Assembly (NCBI GenBank): GCA_020064725.1
Contig: JAGTWJ010000011.1
Location: forward strand, 1,798,001 to 1,862,000
Length of the DNA: 64,000 nucleotides
Origin: Drechslerella dactyloides
Lineage: Eukaryota > Ascomycota > Orbiliomycetes > Orbiliales > Orbiliaceae
Reading direction: 5' to 3'
A program made the position numbers and the translations under genes. The notes beneath the pieces were generated by a model. That model was given only the letters and a program-made list of their open reading frames with translations, was not told the origin of the DNA and ran no database searches. Shown piece by piece: positions 1-13,151 of this stretch; within the stretch, counting starts at the first letter, position 1, and the number at the start of each line of letters is the position of its first letter.

Positions 1-789
1 TGAAGAAAGCCAGGTCCTTGCATCTTTTGACCAGTGCCAACATCACAGTATTTATTGAGAAAGATGATAGAAAGTTTATCTTTAAAACTTCAGATAGCTT
101 AGGCTGGGTTTACGATATGGTAGAATGCTCCACACTCCAATAAACCAGACTTTCTGAACTAATTTATCCATGTTTGGTAGAAAGATATCTCTCAGACTAA
201 AATCAAAGATATCTGAGACATTAATTGCAGAGTTAAGGGCACACAGAGGAAGAAATTAGACACAAAAGATAAATCTATATGACTACTTCATCTCCTTCTG
301 CCTCTATTTACGTCAACACCTGGGGATCCTAGGGGGCCAATGGGTAGAGCTTTGCGCTCACACCATCAGACGGGTTCTAGACTGAAGATTGGAAAGATCA
401 GCCTTCTACCTAGCACCCTTAACTGAAAGATATAAAAATATTGTTTGTTGAATTATTGCGCTACAGATCACTCCCCCCTTAATAATATCTGTTATATTCG
501 ATCTACTACCTCTGATTAAGAAGGATCAAATTGTGAGTCTTTGGTTAACGAAGCCCGCAGCTTAATCGAATATTTTGATATTTATATTATATGTTTAAAA
601 TGCCTGATTTAAGTCTACAGAACATCGTCTCCAATACAGATACCTATGGATTAAGTGAACTGTAATATTGCAGGCAAGTGAAATGGAAATGAAGATGAAA
701 ATGGCTGGTGGTGTATGAATTTTGATGTAATATTTTTTGAATCTAGCTCCGATGATCTTATATCCAAGCCTTAGAAGCGCAGCCGTTAT
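1..789. other. AT-rich sequence, no gene recognised
   Basis: No frame with a family motif and no RNA gene was recognised here. The stretch is AT-rich with frequent stops in all frames. A decayed fragment too short to recognise cannot be excluded. Confidence 0.4.
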
Positions 790-1364
790 TATAGTAAATA
801 AGGCGTTGGTAGCAGTGGCAGCCTACAATGAGACAACAATTAGTATTCCCAAGTTATTGGTACAGAGCCAATGGAGAAGAATCTCACCTAGGCCAGCTAC
901 TGGTTCTCCTTAATCACTGTCTAAATAATCAAGATGTTATCTAAGAGTCTGAGGCCTGTAGTAATTACCATTAATATCGATGAAATTCCAATTACTCTCT
1001 ATATCTTCTTTGTATCGTGACGGCTCAATATTTCGTTGATAAATGGTGATAAACTGAATTTAGAATAACTCTGCAACCTGCTCTTGTAGTTGTTATAAGA
1101 TAAAATAATATATAGTCTAACTCTTCTAGGTATGTTGTTTGTTCTGAATAGCCCGCTGATTAAACTAACTGGGGGTATAGTTATAGGATCCCGCTTCCAG
1201 ATATTGTAGGTGGGTTTGAGGTTGTGAGCGATATCTGCTAGATTTACATCTAAAAGGACGAGATTGTTATTGAAAAATGGCTGTGAAATGTTGCCACCCA
1301 ACAAAACGAGGAGCTGATAGAAAAGAGTAGTTGAAAGAAGAATGTTGATAGGGAATTGTATTGG
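790..1364 (-). pseudogene. unrecognised coding remnant
   Basis: One minus-strand frame runs from about 1364 down to about 800. It contains a 101-codon open part (999-1304) followed by protein-like sequence interrupted mainly by TAG. Visible features are a hydrophobic start (FYQLLVLLGGNISQPFF), a polar middle (VNLADIAHNLKP), and a later hydrophobic stretch (GLRLLDNILII) followed by TVIKEN. This could be a small membrane protein with at least two hydrophobic segments. I do not recognise the family. The in-frame TAGs sit where Gln would fit, as in the better preserved genes of this window. Either end could be wrong. Confidence 0.3.
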
Positions 1365-1599
1365 TATAGGATAAAGGTGTTGGGTATAATCATGTATAAT
1401 TATTATGCGATACTGAGAGACTTAAGGTGGGCTGATCAATAGTGGTTAGACTCTGAATAATAAACCTTTGTGTGAGGTTATATACATTTATGCTCTTGCT
1501 ATAATGTGAATATTAGGTTGGCTATTAACCAGTGAGGAAAAAGCCAGTCCAGGGTACCCAGATCTGACAAACACCAGGCTGGATTTAAGTAAGAAAAGA

Positions 1600-1800
1600 A
1601 CAGGAACCAAATGGGAACTAAGCAGGAATTAAAGAAAAATTAAACAGGAACCAAGTGGGAACCAAGTAGGAACCAAGCAAGAATTAAGCAGGAATCAAAC
1701 AAGAATTAAACAGGAAGTAAAGAACTAATACAGGAATCAAGAGAATACCAAAAAAATATCAAGTGAATACCAAATGAATACCAAATATGTGCTAAATAAA
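1600..1800. repeat. degenerate 11-bp tandem repeat
   Basis: About 18 diverged copies of an 11-bp unit close to AAGCAGGAACC follow one another, for example aagtgggaacc, aagtaggaacc, aagcaagaatt, aagcaggaatc and, at the distal end, aagtgaatacc and aaatgaatacc. Spacing of the AA..GAA core is regular in the middle and drifts by a base at the ends. It is a minisatellite. Many unit differences are C/T or G/A changes, as expected if the array was itself mutated by the process that damaged the genes. Confidence 0.7.
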
Positions 1801-4800
1801 TACCAGCTATATTTGTAAATATCAATCAAAGAGTAAGCAAAAACCATCTAAGTGTCAATCAAATACTGAACTGGTTGATGATGAGCCAGAATCCAACTGC
1901 GCATCAGACAAATCTCGAACAAACTCTGTAATGCTATCTGTGCTGCTACAACAAACATATACCCAGTAAGCCTACACCCCTTGATCCTATATACTAATAA
2001 AACTTTTGACACCTTTTCTGCAAACTGAATCTTTAAAAATTGAATTTGAGAATATTAAGTATTCTTAATGTGATTAAGGCAGGTTTTCATATACACCATA
2101 TTTATTTCGTAGAATAATGAATATATAGTTACATATTATTTGTATATTACAATGTTTTAGATCTATTTACTTGATGATCTTATAGTTTAACAGCAGTTTC
2201 AACTACTACCAGACTCTTGGCACTGAAGTGGTATTGATGCTGTAGGACTAGTTAAATGGTCTATGAAATCATAACCAGAAGGGGGTGGGGACTTTATTTT
2301 TGAGTATATTGGAGGATTTTTTTTATCTTAGGGAATCTGAGATTTGTTGCTTCTTCTTAGTTGTAAATTTTGGAGAGTCTACCTGTATCTTTGTGTAATG
2401 TGCTGAAGAATATTAATATTTAACAAATTTTGGTGAGTGAATATTGACTAATCCTGTCTTTACTAAAATATAGGGTAATGTGCAGCTAGTGAGATACTAA
2501 TAAGTGATCTATAAAATGACTACTTGATGTCTGAGTTTCTATGATCTTAGCACAGTCTAGGTAAATATTCAGTTTTCTAAGAATGCAATTCTGGTTGTTT
2601 TCTGGGTATATTTTTCAACTATCTGTAAATTGGACAAAGCTGGCTATCTGGCTTAGCTCATAGATAAAGCATTTATTTGTATTATAATAAACTGAACACA
2701 GAAGCTAGATACTTTATATCTTTTAATGGATACTAAATACTATTTACTCAAGTTGTTATTCCAGTCAAATTCATAATTCAAAAGAAACTTGGAAGCTTTC
2801 TCCAATCTTTAGAACAAAAGGTATGATGAATCATATATTATAAACAACATTAGATTCAACTGATATATAAGGGCGGAGTGTTCTGAGTTAAATATTATAT
2901 TCACATTCACTCTTTAATATTTCGAGATGTTGGTTGGCTTTGACACTCAAACCATTCTCAAAAAAAGCCATTGTCTGAATACTATATAAAATGGAGCCCG
3001 ACGCATATGTAACTGACGCAGGGAGCTACCCTGGTATATGAAGAGATAGTGGAAAGTAATCTTAACCAATACTGCTGGTCAAAGTTGTGGAACAGATTTT
3101 AAATTCTGAAGTATTGCATCGTTTATAAGAGGAATATTGGGTAAATACAGCACAAGTGAGATCTATCTTATACTCCAGAATTGGTTATAAGTTCATTTTG
3201 ACATATCTGTTTATAATACCTCTGTAAGATGGGCTAAGGCCCATTAGGGATCCAAACAGAATCAATAGTATCGGTTGTATATATATTTCTAAAGATAAAA
3301 AAGACATAGAGATTGTTTATCAAGTCAAATATGGAGACTCTTAGGCCAACAGAAAAGTAATATCACATTAAATAGCCATAGATCAGGCAGATCCTGTGTT
3401 CTTTATATATTTTTAGAGGTAAGTTGCTATTGCGTAATGGAAATAAAAGAAACATGGAAAAATAGACCAAGGCTCTGATAGATTTAGTTTTTTATCACAA
3501 ATAGAATACCAACAGAAAGCACATACCCTCCAGTCCTACATATGTTAATCAATCTTAGGGTGAGAAACCTCTTCCCAACATCCCCAATACTAATATAGAG
3601 GTCTGATATCTATTATTCTTATCTTAGAAGATAGAGCAACAGGGTAAATAATAACTGTTTTATAAACCTGGGAAGTTTCTGTCTGGATATCAATATTATA
3701 GGATGATTCTTTTGCCTTGGACTGAAAGTTGACATCAGCTCCCAATAATCACTTTATTTTGTTACCACTGTTTTGTGGGCTCGTGAAGCCTGAGGAGCGT
3801 CCCAGCCACTTAAGCTCCATATTCTCCCAAAGCTTTCAACCTTGTGGGTCTAGATACTGACAGTCTATCCTGCGGCTTTTACAGCAGCAAAAACTACTAT
3901 TTGGATAACTGCCAGGAAATCTGGAAAATACATAGTGTAGGGGCTGAGATTTACAACAATGATTATGCTGCCAACCATCTACGAGAATTTTATACCTCTG
4001 ATAGATAAAAATTCTAGAAAATAAATAGTTGCAAAACTCCGTGGAGCTTATTAGCTTTCCAGTTATACTTTTTTTGGGGTGTATACTGGGTCAGACTTTA
4101 AAATTGGATGCATAGTTATTACATACAAGCGAAGTTAGAAGGTCTTTCATTTCCAACAAATAACCACTATCACACTCCTTAGCTAAAACTATCAGATCTA
4201 TTCATATTTCGTTATAATCATAGAGATGGGAGGAGGGCTCACAAAACAATATAAACTTTCACACCATCTATATTACCAGTTCTGAGAGCACTTGTGGGGC
4301 ACAATATCACTCATTTGAATATTTGTTCAGCCATATTTTAATCTGACAGATATGATCAGCCCACCATATGTGATTTGGGCCCTCTCATTTCTCCAAAAAA
4401 TAATAAAGCAACTGGGCATTATTCCACACTTATATTTCAATAAAGATTTAATTAGAGCTGCCTCTATATTAATACGCACATATGATATCTTCAGTTAATG
4501 ACAGAGGTCCCAGATGCATATTCCGAATTTGCTGAATTAAATATCCCTGAGGTAAATACCACAGCACTGCCAACACACCTGAATCAGATCCATAGTCTCC
4601 CAAAGCAGACTCTCCACCTACACTACTCAACAAAGAGCTCCCCAGTCAATACAACATATTCTTTGTACTGCTATACACCATTGCCTATTGGAACCCAGCA
4701 CCATAGGCAACAGCCTTATTATTACAGGTTCTGTCTGCAAACCTGACTAAGGCTTTTTAAATATAACTAGCCATATATGGCTCACAGCCACAGTCTTAAT

Positions 4801-5565
4801 TAACTGAAAGTCACCAAACCTATATTATATCTTATTCTGTTATTAAAGTCTCTGCTCTGCTTGATATATTACATAATTTTGAATTTTACTGTGACAACCT
4901 TCCCTGACTGTTTTCTGAGCCCCAATCATTTTATCTAGCACATCAGACTGGTGTCAATTTAATGTCATGGTGTCATCCCTCGGGTTTCTATAGAACATAT
5001 GCATCTGAATATCTAAGCTGAATAAACTATAAACTTGATCTAACTTTGCCTTAATCATACAAATACCACAGGTTCATAGCCAGTTTTGCTTGCTAACTCA
5101 AAATAAGTACCAGCCCTGCTAAAATGCTGATATAAAGTTGCCACTACAGTCCAGGATTCCCATAGACCCATAGCCCTCACACCCGGCAGCCAGCTTATAA
5201 AACAAGTTAGTTATCAAGAAACATGAATTCACTTTATCCATTCAACCACCAATAAATACTAACCCAAAAGCACCCCCCATACCCATTTAAAACAGTTATA
5301 TATCCCAGACTCTAGTAATATTGACACAGAAACAGTCAGCCTATAACACTTTATTTGATATCAAATACATAGGTCTGACCTGTAGAACTAACATACATAT
5401 ACAATTTAATTCCCACATAGCCACAATAGAGCTGGACACAAATGCTGCAATCTTATTAAAGTAAATCAAATTTTAAAATAAATATGATACAAAAATGGTG
5501 ATATTGTAAGAATAATTGGACTAGATTAATTCACAAGCTTATATCTCTATAAGCACATACTTAGA
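1801..5565. other. long AT-rich interval, nothing assignable
   Basis: No recognisable gene. An 82-codon plus-strand ORF at 4498-4746 is rich in Thr, Pro, Tyr and His and has no motif I know; it may be a chance frame or a fragment. The interval is dense in stops and TA steps. No terminal repeats of a mobile element were detected by eye. Confidence 0.35.
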
Positions 5566-6053
5566 GCATCAGTCCTCCCCATCAATTCCGATATTTATTT
5601 TAGATACCAGCATCAAATTAACAATAACATCCAGTAACTCCTGGGAGTTATCATTATCACTGCTGTTGCTACCTGAATTGGTATCTGGAGATATCTTCTT
5701 TGATTAAGTCCACAAATTAGACATTATCTAAATCTGGTTATCAGAACATTTACAATTATATTTATTGATTGCCATCAGCATTGTCTCCTGTATATTATAG
5801 GGCAAGTGTGTCAACGTTTTAGCAATCTCGATCGGCGTTGTAGCTGGATCTTCGTCGCAGGTAATAGTGATAAATAAGAGATGTGGATGATCCCAAGTCA
5901 AGTTGTTGTTATGTTGCAATGAAAGAAGTATCTGCAGAGGTATAATAGAAGATATTATTACCTAATTAAACTGGAAGACTGGTCTGTGAGGGCAGGGAAT
6001 CCTTCAGGAAGCTTTGATGGGGTGTGGGCAGTTGTATACTTATAGGGGTGGTA
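5566..6053 (-). pseudogene. unrecognised coding remnant, acidic C-terminus
   Basis: A minus-strand frame from about 5919 to 5566 reads as protein with a TAG and a TAA inside. It has an N-terminal part with HPHLLFITITCDEDPATTP, a middle IAKTLTHLPYNIQETML, then a Ser/Asn/Asp-rich tail (PDTNSGSNSSDNDNSQELL) and a final TGA. Upstream in another frame, MYHPYKYTTAHTPSKLPEGF reads well and is followed by a possible donor (GTAATAAT) and acceptor (CTCTGCAG). Joining at those sites does not keep phase, so the exon structure is unresolved. Family unknown. Confidence 0.3.
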
Positions 6054-7928
6054 CATGATAAATGAAGCTTGCTTGTATCAGTAGTTTAGACTGTCATCAA
6101 CAATCAGAAAAGCTGGTTTTGCAGGTGTTAAGAGGCTACTAGTACCTTGTAGGTACTGGTGGTGGTGATAGTAGTGGCAATTATAGTTCAGGGGCAAAGA
6201 AAAGGATGAGTTGATGCTATAGGTAGATTGAGTCCTGGTGTTACCAAGAATGATCTTTTTAGATAATAATGTCTGAAGAGTTTATACTATGATAAAGCTA
6301 TATGGTTAATACCATACTACTCGGAATTATAGAAAACAGCAGTATAAAGAGGTACTGCATTAGGGTATTTCGAGACTTACTAGTGTAGATCCTCAGATAT
6401 CTATTCTCTTATAAGGTAGAGAATATCAGTCCTTATCAGCAGTAAGATTCATAAGTGATTATTAGGGGGGAAGCAGAATATTATATAGATGTCCAGACCC
6501 AGTATAGATGCTTAGTCAACAAAAAAAATGGCAGTTCAGACCAGTACACTTAGCATACACAGATCAAGAGTCCATATAGACAGCCAGATGTAGTCCTATC
6601 CATCAATGGATGGTTTAGATGTGATAGAATATATGATATCTACTGCATAGCCTACAGAACTTCCAGGCAGTATTCCAGGATCCAACATTTTAATTTCATA
6701 TTGTATATTGACTTCCAGTTTAGGCGAGAGCCTTGCTGTTACAACTGCAAAATATATCTTGCCACAGATATATATATCAGCATATGTGTAAGCAATACTT
6801 ATTTCCAGCCACTACTTAATGCACACTACTTGTACAACCCACATCAGCTTAGTTTTGATTGTTCTGGACACGCTGCCACCGCCAGCATTTAATCATGATA
6901 AAGAATTAAGGGTAAGAGCTTACCAAGCTTGGGCGTTCCCACATTCCTACCCTCTAACACTTGATGCTGGATAACCTAATTATTCTCTCCAGTTGAAACA
7001 CTACTTCTATAAACAGCTGAATAGATGGACAGGTGGATACCAGATATATGCATGGCACACCACCCTTATCCCACACTATTGACTACACCTAGCACAATTA
7101 GTACTGTGAATTACATTACTAACTTAATAACGATATAACTATCTGACTAGTGTGAATTCACTTAGCATAAACTAATAGCAGAGTTTAGTACAACAGGTTA
7201 TAGGAGGAAAAAGTAGGTAAAGAGCACTTAGTCTTCCAGATTGACCAATGAGTTTAAATTTCCAGCGTGACTAAGGATGCAGGATAGTGTGCTATCAGTG
7301 TCTCCACACAGGCAGCAGATATTAATGGCAAAAACAATATTTATGTGCAGGTCTTGCAAGCAGCAAGTCTGCACCTCCTGCATCAGCTGCTTTGCAACCT
7401 CAAATGTGAAGGACACAAAATTATTGGCCTACTTGAGAACATTTGTCTTTGCTACTAAGGTTAGGCTAGGCAATAAAAATACAAGCTTTTGTTAATATCC
7501 TGTAAAAGCTGGCCTAAGCCACTTCACTGGCTGTTTGAGGTTAATGGGCATGTTATTGCCAGCTAGCTACTTTGTTGGTTAGCCACTGTGTAGGAAGCTA
7601 TTACATTACAGTAAAGGAGCAAAGATATGTGCATTGCCAGTTCATGGGCCAGCCTAAAACTTGCAGAAATCATGTAAGGTGATGATTGCACTCGTTCCTG
7701 TTATGACAACTTTCCACCTTGATTCTAACCCGATCTGACTATATGCACATTATTTCCTCTACCGTTCCCTTCAACCTGGAGAAAAGAGCCTTTGATATAT
7801 ATAGTTCTATTTGCTTTAATTCCCCTCTCTGACCTTACAGCTTCTAAGGTTACTTTGGTATGTGTATGGTATCGAAGTTTTTATAATTAAACTCTTTTTA
7901 TATTATTATCGGATAAGCTGATATCGCT
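6054..7928. other. AT-rich interval, only short overlapping ORFs
   Basis: Short ORFs lie on both strands (6701-6892 plus, 7277-7495 plus overlapping 7228-7416 minus) but none shows a family motif. The overlapping pair at 7.2-7.5 kb is Cys-rich in both directions, so at most one is real. Confidence 0.3.
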
Positions 7929-8069
7929 ATGGTAGGATTATGTAGCCTTCCTGTAGAAATAATTCTACTTATTGTGGGGTATCTATTTTTTGGCGACTTT
8001 ATAAGTCTTATTTTGATGACAAAACATCTTCGGAGAATCAATAATGTGTGGTCTGATTTTCAACGCTGA
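7929..8069 (+). pseudogene. F-box domain start (fragment)
   Basis: From ATG at 7929 a 46-codon frame encodes LCSLPVEIILLIVGYLFFGD and ends with FISLILMTKHLRRINNVWSD before TGA. The order LPxEIIxxIxxYL..xDxxxLxxxxKxxR matches the F-box, the 40-50 residue domain that binds Skp1 in SCF ubiquitin ligases; substrate-binding repeats normally follow. The TGA comes right after the box, so either the rest is lost or an exon junction was missed. A plus-strand ORF at 8392-8655 could hold further exons, but I cannot connect it. The family call rests on motif spacing only. Confidence 0.5.
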
Positions 8070-11000
8070 TAAGAGATATTTAAGATAGTCAAGTAATGTG
8101 GGGAAAAATGTGAGAAGTTCCATAAATTACTAATAGATGAATATAAAATGTGGTGCACAGTTGTGGTTTATAGTAAAATGTTAACAAACCCAATACTGGC
8201 CGACTATGAGGGGGGATCCAGAACTTTGAAGACTTTTGGTAAGCCTCAGTTTTGCCTATGTTAATCACAAAGTAGATCTACTAATTTTATATATGTTACT
8301 GTGTGTTGGTATATAAGATGAAACGGCTATTGGTGATTGGGGTATTGGTGATGGGATTGAGAGTGTTCAGCTACCTTTAAATATTCTGGCAATGATTCTG
8401 GAACTTAAGCCCCAAGAAATTGGTGATACAGCTATTGGTCTAGGAACCCATGAGTTGGATACTAGAAGAATTACTTCGGGCATTCTAATTCACATTCTAT
8501 GGTTGAATATAAAGGTTTTAAGTATTGTTATCTTGGGGAAAATCGTTTGTAATATAATTGAAGTTTACCTCCAAAAGTTGCTGTGTATCAAGGTTCTCAC
8601 TTTTGTTTGCTTAACAACAGGCCCAGACCCAGAAGACATTGTAAGCTTGATTTAAGCAGCCCTTCTCACTATGTTAATTGAAGGGTTTGAATTGATCCTG
8701 CAGGATTATTTCTTCTCTGAGTATAAGTTCTATGGTGGATTTTTACCTCAGATAGTATAGATACACACCATCTTCAAGATTTCTAGTAGGATCTATATTA
8801 CCACCATGCATTAATATCTAACTTACATCAACTACAGGAAAGGATACAGCTGGAAACCATATCTGGTATCAAGGTTATAAAGATAACTATAGCCTCTCAA
8901 GCACTCCACACAAATCCAAAGCTACATAAACAGAGAACATCTGATTTGGATGCCAATCTCAATCTTTCAAGCAATTCGCTTATAGCTCCAGAGATCTATT
9001 GTACTACACCCATTCATAAGGCTACAGATAGTAATAGCAGAGTCAACGCAGGATTTACACAACACAATACAGCAGATTTCTCAGGCGTACTTAGCCCACT
9101 GGAGACATTTCCATTGGAAATGGCCTCCATTTAAACCTATTTTTGAGACAAGGGATTACTGTCTGATCAACCATCACCAAAGCTCAAGGTTTTGATTGAA
9201 AGGTTTTCAGACCTTGTTTGTGATTCATACAACTTCAAATAGTTTAAGTTTAATATCCAGACATTTGTTGAAGTTTATAAAAATACTCTATCATATGGTT
9301 ACCTGATTATCTTACCTTTTTCCATAAACTTCTTTATATGTTATCAAATAGATATATGTGGAGATATTAGGCAGCAGTTTCTCGGCAGCGTTCATTTAAA
9401 CTCAAAAAATATGGGTATAAAAATAGGACAAGGGGTGACATACCAGGTTAAACATTCATACTTTGGTTTAAGGAGAGGCTGTGGGATGGAACCCGAATTT
9501 TTTAATTAGGGGTTTTGTTGATCATCTATCATTCTATAGCTTCGCAGAAAACTCATGATACTAGAATGTAATTCTTGATAGATGGTTAAATGCATTGTTA
9601 TAATAATTTTAAGACATATCATGTATTCCACAGAATAAGCTTTAATGTTTGGTAAGAATATAGGTGTCTCCTGTGTGGTAGTATACGCTTTTTAGGCGCA
9701 AATAGCACCATTTTATAGATATAACCAACAGTATACAAGCACCATAAACATACTTTATTATAGCATCACTTTCATGTATACCAAACAGTGGTGGGGTGAT
9801 ACCTGCCATACTTCTATACAGCCCAATTCCTCTGATCTCCTCTGATCACCAATACTACAAACATATATACACCTATTTTCCGCAGTATATAACTATTATA
9901 AGGTCTAGAGTTATAAGCATTCTTATACCTTATACCCGCAACATAAACAGCTTACATCCAAATATATGCTGAGTTTTCCTTTATCTTAACTCTGTTTCCT
10001 TGATTTATCCAGCTGGCTGCTCCACCCAGCCAATGGAACTGGGGGTATCTGAATTCAGGAGACCGAGCCTTAGAAGTAAGGAATTGACTAGCAGAATAAG
10101 CTGGCAAATATTGAGCTGGTAGCAGGTGTAGTATATAGTCACTATTATATCTTTATCACTGTAACTATATTTAGACCCGATTTTTTGTATACCACCAGTA
10201 TTAGGATTGATGCCTTCGATTGGTGCGTTGGTCTGTAGGGATGATCTGGATTGGTTGCTGCGGGGGGTGCAACCTAAATGCCTTTTGGACAGGGCGCAAA
10301 ACAGTATTCTCGATATATTATTTGGCCTGATCTTACAGCTGCTGTGTGTGTAGTGTATTAGTTGTTATGGGGCAGCTGCTGGCATAATATCTACGTATGT
10401 ACATATGGAGCTATTTTCCACTGAAAATAACTTTCTCAAATATGTCCCAGATCTGCTAACAAGTATTAGCTGCCTCGGGACTATGTTTTTGAAGTAGAAT
10501 CAGAGTAGTAATCCTGAGTCCGCCTACTTAGTGTTTATGGACCCTCTTATTTCTGGAAATGTATTTAAGGCGCAGAAAGCGTACTATATATCGTTGTATT
10601 ATAGATGAGTCTGAAGGTTTTAGAATTTGAAACCATAGCATATGTATGTGCTGTTGGTATATGGTAACAGAAGAGCTAACCGGTATGATCATATATAGTA
10701 GTGGGTGACCTTTCTGAAAACTGCCAATCTTATGTTAGGGCATATAGTGGACACTGTGGTAATGAGATGATGGATTGGCTGGACATTGTGGGGCTCAAAT
10801 TACATAGAGTTCTCATATAAGCATCTATTGAGGGACTAGTAGCTTTTGAAATGCAGTGTTAGATTCGTGGAGCCAGCGCCGCTGTTTATATGTGGTTATA
10901 AAACACAAATTTATATAAAAAGGAGGTGTTCTGCCCTCAACCTCTTCTGCAAGATCACCACTTGTACTAGTCATATCATATTTCCCTATTGAAATCACAG

Positions 11001-11071
11001 CTATACTTCTTTTTTTTATCTGAAGGACTTACTCTTTAATCCCAACCCAACAGCCGAAACTTACAATCATA
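8070..11071. other. AT-rich interval with two short ORFs
   Basis: Plus-strand ORFs at 8392-8655 (87 codons) and 8946-9134 (62 codons) show no motif. Around 8830-9135 two plus frames both read in a protein-like way, so decayed coding sequence may be present there. From 9.2 to 11.0 kb I see nothing beyond AT-rich sequence. Confidence 0.3.
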
Positions 11072-11449
11072 ATGACAGAGAGTCATATCTTGAGTTCTGC
11101 CGGACTACTATCTCCTCTTATCACAGCAGGAGGGCAAGGCAATCAAGTTAACACTAAATCTTTTCCTGTTGAGGATATAAAGGGACACTGGAATGGCGTG
11201 AATAGACTTCAGAATGAATACACCGAGAATGTAAAATCCGCCCCCCTAACAGGGGAATGGCCGCTGGATGATAAAATTTGGCTTAAATCGAATATCCTTC
11301 ATCTGACCCTTGTCTATGAGAACTACCAATACTTTACAATATTGAAGGGTAAACAGACTGGAATGGAGATACGTAGCCTCTATGAACTATATCCTAATCC
11401 TCCAGGAAACCTACTGTCTGCCATCTGCTGTTTCCTGAGCCTTCTATAA
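11072..11449 (+). CDS. 125-codon open frame, unknown
   Basis: ATG at 11072 opens 125 codons without any stop, unusual in a window where most real frames are broken. The product is soluble in appearance until a short hydrophobic end (LLSAICCFLSLL). It contains KGHWNGVNRLQNEYTENV and GEWPLDDKIWLKSN, with no signal peptide and no motif I recognise. The 60 bases before the ATG contain T-rich and CAAC-rich stretches like a fungal core promoter. It could be a small intact gene, an exon of a longer gene, or a surviving fragment. Confidence 0.35.
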   Translation: MTESHILSSAGLLSPLITAGGQGNQVNTKSFPVEDIKGHWNGVNRLQNEYTENVKSAPLTGEWPLDDKIWLKSNILHLTLVYENYQYFTILKGKQTGMEIRSLYELYPNPPGNLLSAICCFLSLL

Positions 11450-11841
11450 GCTTAATCTCCTGCAACTTTTAAACACACCATCTTCTTTATCTTGGTCAGC
11501 TGGTCATACTTCTAATTATTATTGAAAGTCTTTCTAATCTATGTGAAGTTCTGGCAAGAGTATCTTGAACTCCTGTAGGAGCACGAAGATTTCTATTGTA
11601 GTTCTTTATAGGGGAGGCTTTATATGGAAGATCAGTACAGAAAGGAATTTCTTCTGGGAGACAAATATTCTGGGTCTGATGGTGTATGGTGGTCTATGTT
11701 GATCTTGCTGGTGATAGCTTGGAAAGATGGATAGTTCGCAACAGCTACAGGGAAAACCTTATGAAAACAAATGTACAGGCTGAATACAAACAAGGAGTTA
11801 ACCACAAATGTTAAACAGCTATCCTCTTATGGGTTTAATCT

Positions 11842-12132
11842 TTGGTTACAGAAAATGCTAGTTACTCATCTTCTAAGTTTAACTTGCGAAATAAGGACGA
11901 GCCATGTAGTCAGACTCAGTCATGTATACATATAAACAGTACAAAGCCAAGGAACTTATATGAAATGAAAGACTGTAATGTCAGTCTTGATTTTCCTCTT
12001 GGAGAATCTCTTATAGCTTGCCCACCGATCGCGATCATCTATGTGCATACATCAAAGTATGACAGCGCTATCATAACCAATAGTGGCATCAGGTTCAAGC
12101 ACAATGGATGTGTATTGAAAACAGCTTTCTAG
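11842..12132 (+). CDS. 96-codon open frame, unknown
   Basis: An open frame of 96 codons contains KDEPCSQTQSCIHINSTKP and LDFPLGESLIACPPIAIIYV, with five Cys. The first codon used is not ATG (the frame begins with TTG), so this is more likely an exon or fragment than a complete gene. It follows the 11072-11449 ORF on the same strand by about 390 bp and might belong to the same gene, but the frames differ and I found no convincing splice pair. Family unknown. Confidence 0.25.
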   Translation: MVTENASYSSSKFNLRNKDEPCSQTQSCIHINSTKPRNLYEMKDCNVSLDFPLGESLIACPPIAIIYVHTSKYDSAIITNSGIRFKHNGCVLKTAF

Positions 12133-12184
12133 CTCCCTTTGGTCAAGATATTAATGATAGTTGCAGATATTAAACTTATAGCAG

Positions 12185-12334
12185 GAGAATATTTTGACCA
12201 GATTTAAGATGCTGTTAAAAGCTTTGACCAGAATTATGACACCAGAGAGATTTTGGACTGAACTTGTGGTAACATAGAGAGTCTCAACTGCGCTCACAGC
12301 ACTGTAGGAAGTCTCGACTGGTCTTATGGTAGAA
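12185..12334. repeat. 30-bp tandem repeat, five diverged units
   Basis: Five consecutive 30-bp units begin at 12185, 12215, 12245, 12275 and 12305. Shared elements are a 5' part like tagagagtct or taggaagtct, a central GAC(C/T)(A/G) core, and a 3' part like tatggtagaa. Because the period is divisible by three, the minus strand gives a 10-residue repeat with pairs such as STIRPVETSY and SAVSAVETLY. It joins an adjacent minus-strand open frame (12367-12603) across a few stops, so it may be a protein-coding repeat. Confidence 0.65.
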
Positions 12335-13151
12335 TCGCAATCACCTAGTAACCATAAAAATAGAAATTAAGAGAATGATGAACTTTGTGTTTTGAAATAG
12401 GGATCAGTCAGGCCTTCCATACAGCTTATCTTTCTTGCTGGCTTATATATATCGAGACTTCTCTGAATTCTCTCGAGATCACTAAGAGGGGGTTCTGTAG
12501 AAGAGTCACATTTTTCTCCATTCATTGTATTGATAGATAGGGAGGTATTTGTTCTATTAACAGGACTAAAGTTTATAGATTCCATCTCAACTAGATAGTT
12601 CAAAAATGAGTAATTAGTAAATAATATATTTAAAGGTATATAAAGGATATAGAGATGGGTTTAATAATGGTAAATCTTTGTGGTTTAGTTTGATGGTGAT
12701 TTTGAGAAAAACAAACCAGAGGAAATGTGGTGGATGATATGCTTTGAAAACCATCACGTACAGGTGCCAATAGCCTGACCAAAATATAGTTGGAGATTGG
12801 AGATAATTTTGTCTTGTTGTGAACAAAGGAGACTGGTGACTAGTAGGAGCTAAGCAGGCTTCTGTGATACGGCATCTGAGTGGGGTGGTTGTGTGCATCA
12901 AGTTATATAGGAGTCTATGCATGTGTGAGGATGTGGCACTGCTGCTGCTAACCATGATAGTGTGCTTTTGGTGTATTAAGTCAATTATAAAGGTATTTAA
13001 TGTGATATTTATTTCCATACTAATCTTCCTATCCATCTTCCGGCTTATCTTCTGGCTTATTTTCTGGCTCATTATTATGCTCAACTTCGTTCACCACTAT
13101 AAAAATTTAGTAGAAGCCTGCTCAAGCGAGAGCTAAGAGGAACTTACATTC
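12335..13151 (-). other. possible coding remnant of unknown kind
   Basis: Minus-strand frames at 12367-12603 and 12614-13084 are open for 78 and 156 codons. The first contains SDLERIQRSLDIYKPARKIS and lies in line with the 30-bp repeat. The second holds a short tandem motif (KISQKISRKMDRKIS) that arises from a simple repeat; the opposite strand of that repeat gives a strongly hydrophobic shadow frame. No family is recognised. Confidence 0.25.

Noticed and set aside
12864..13136. 90-codon strongly hydrophobic plus ORF
   Set aside because: It is the opposite strand of a short KISxKI-type simple repeat in the minus frame, which generates the repeated Ile/Phe/Leu runs.
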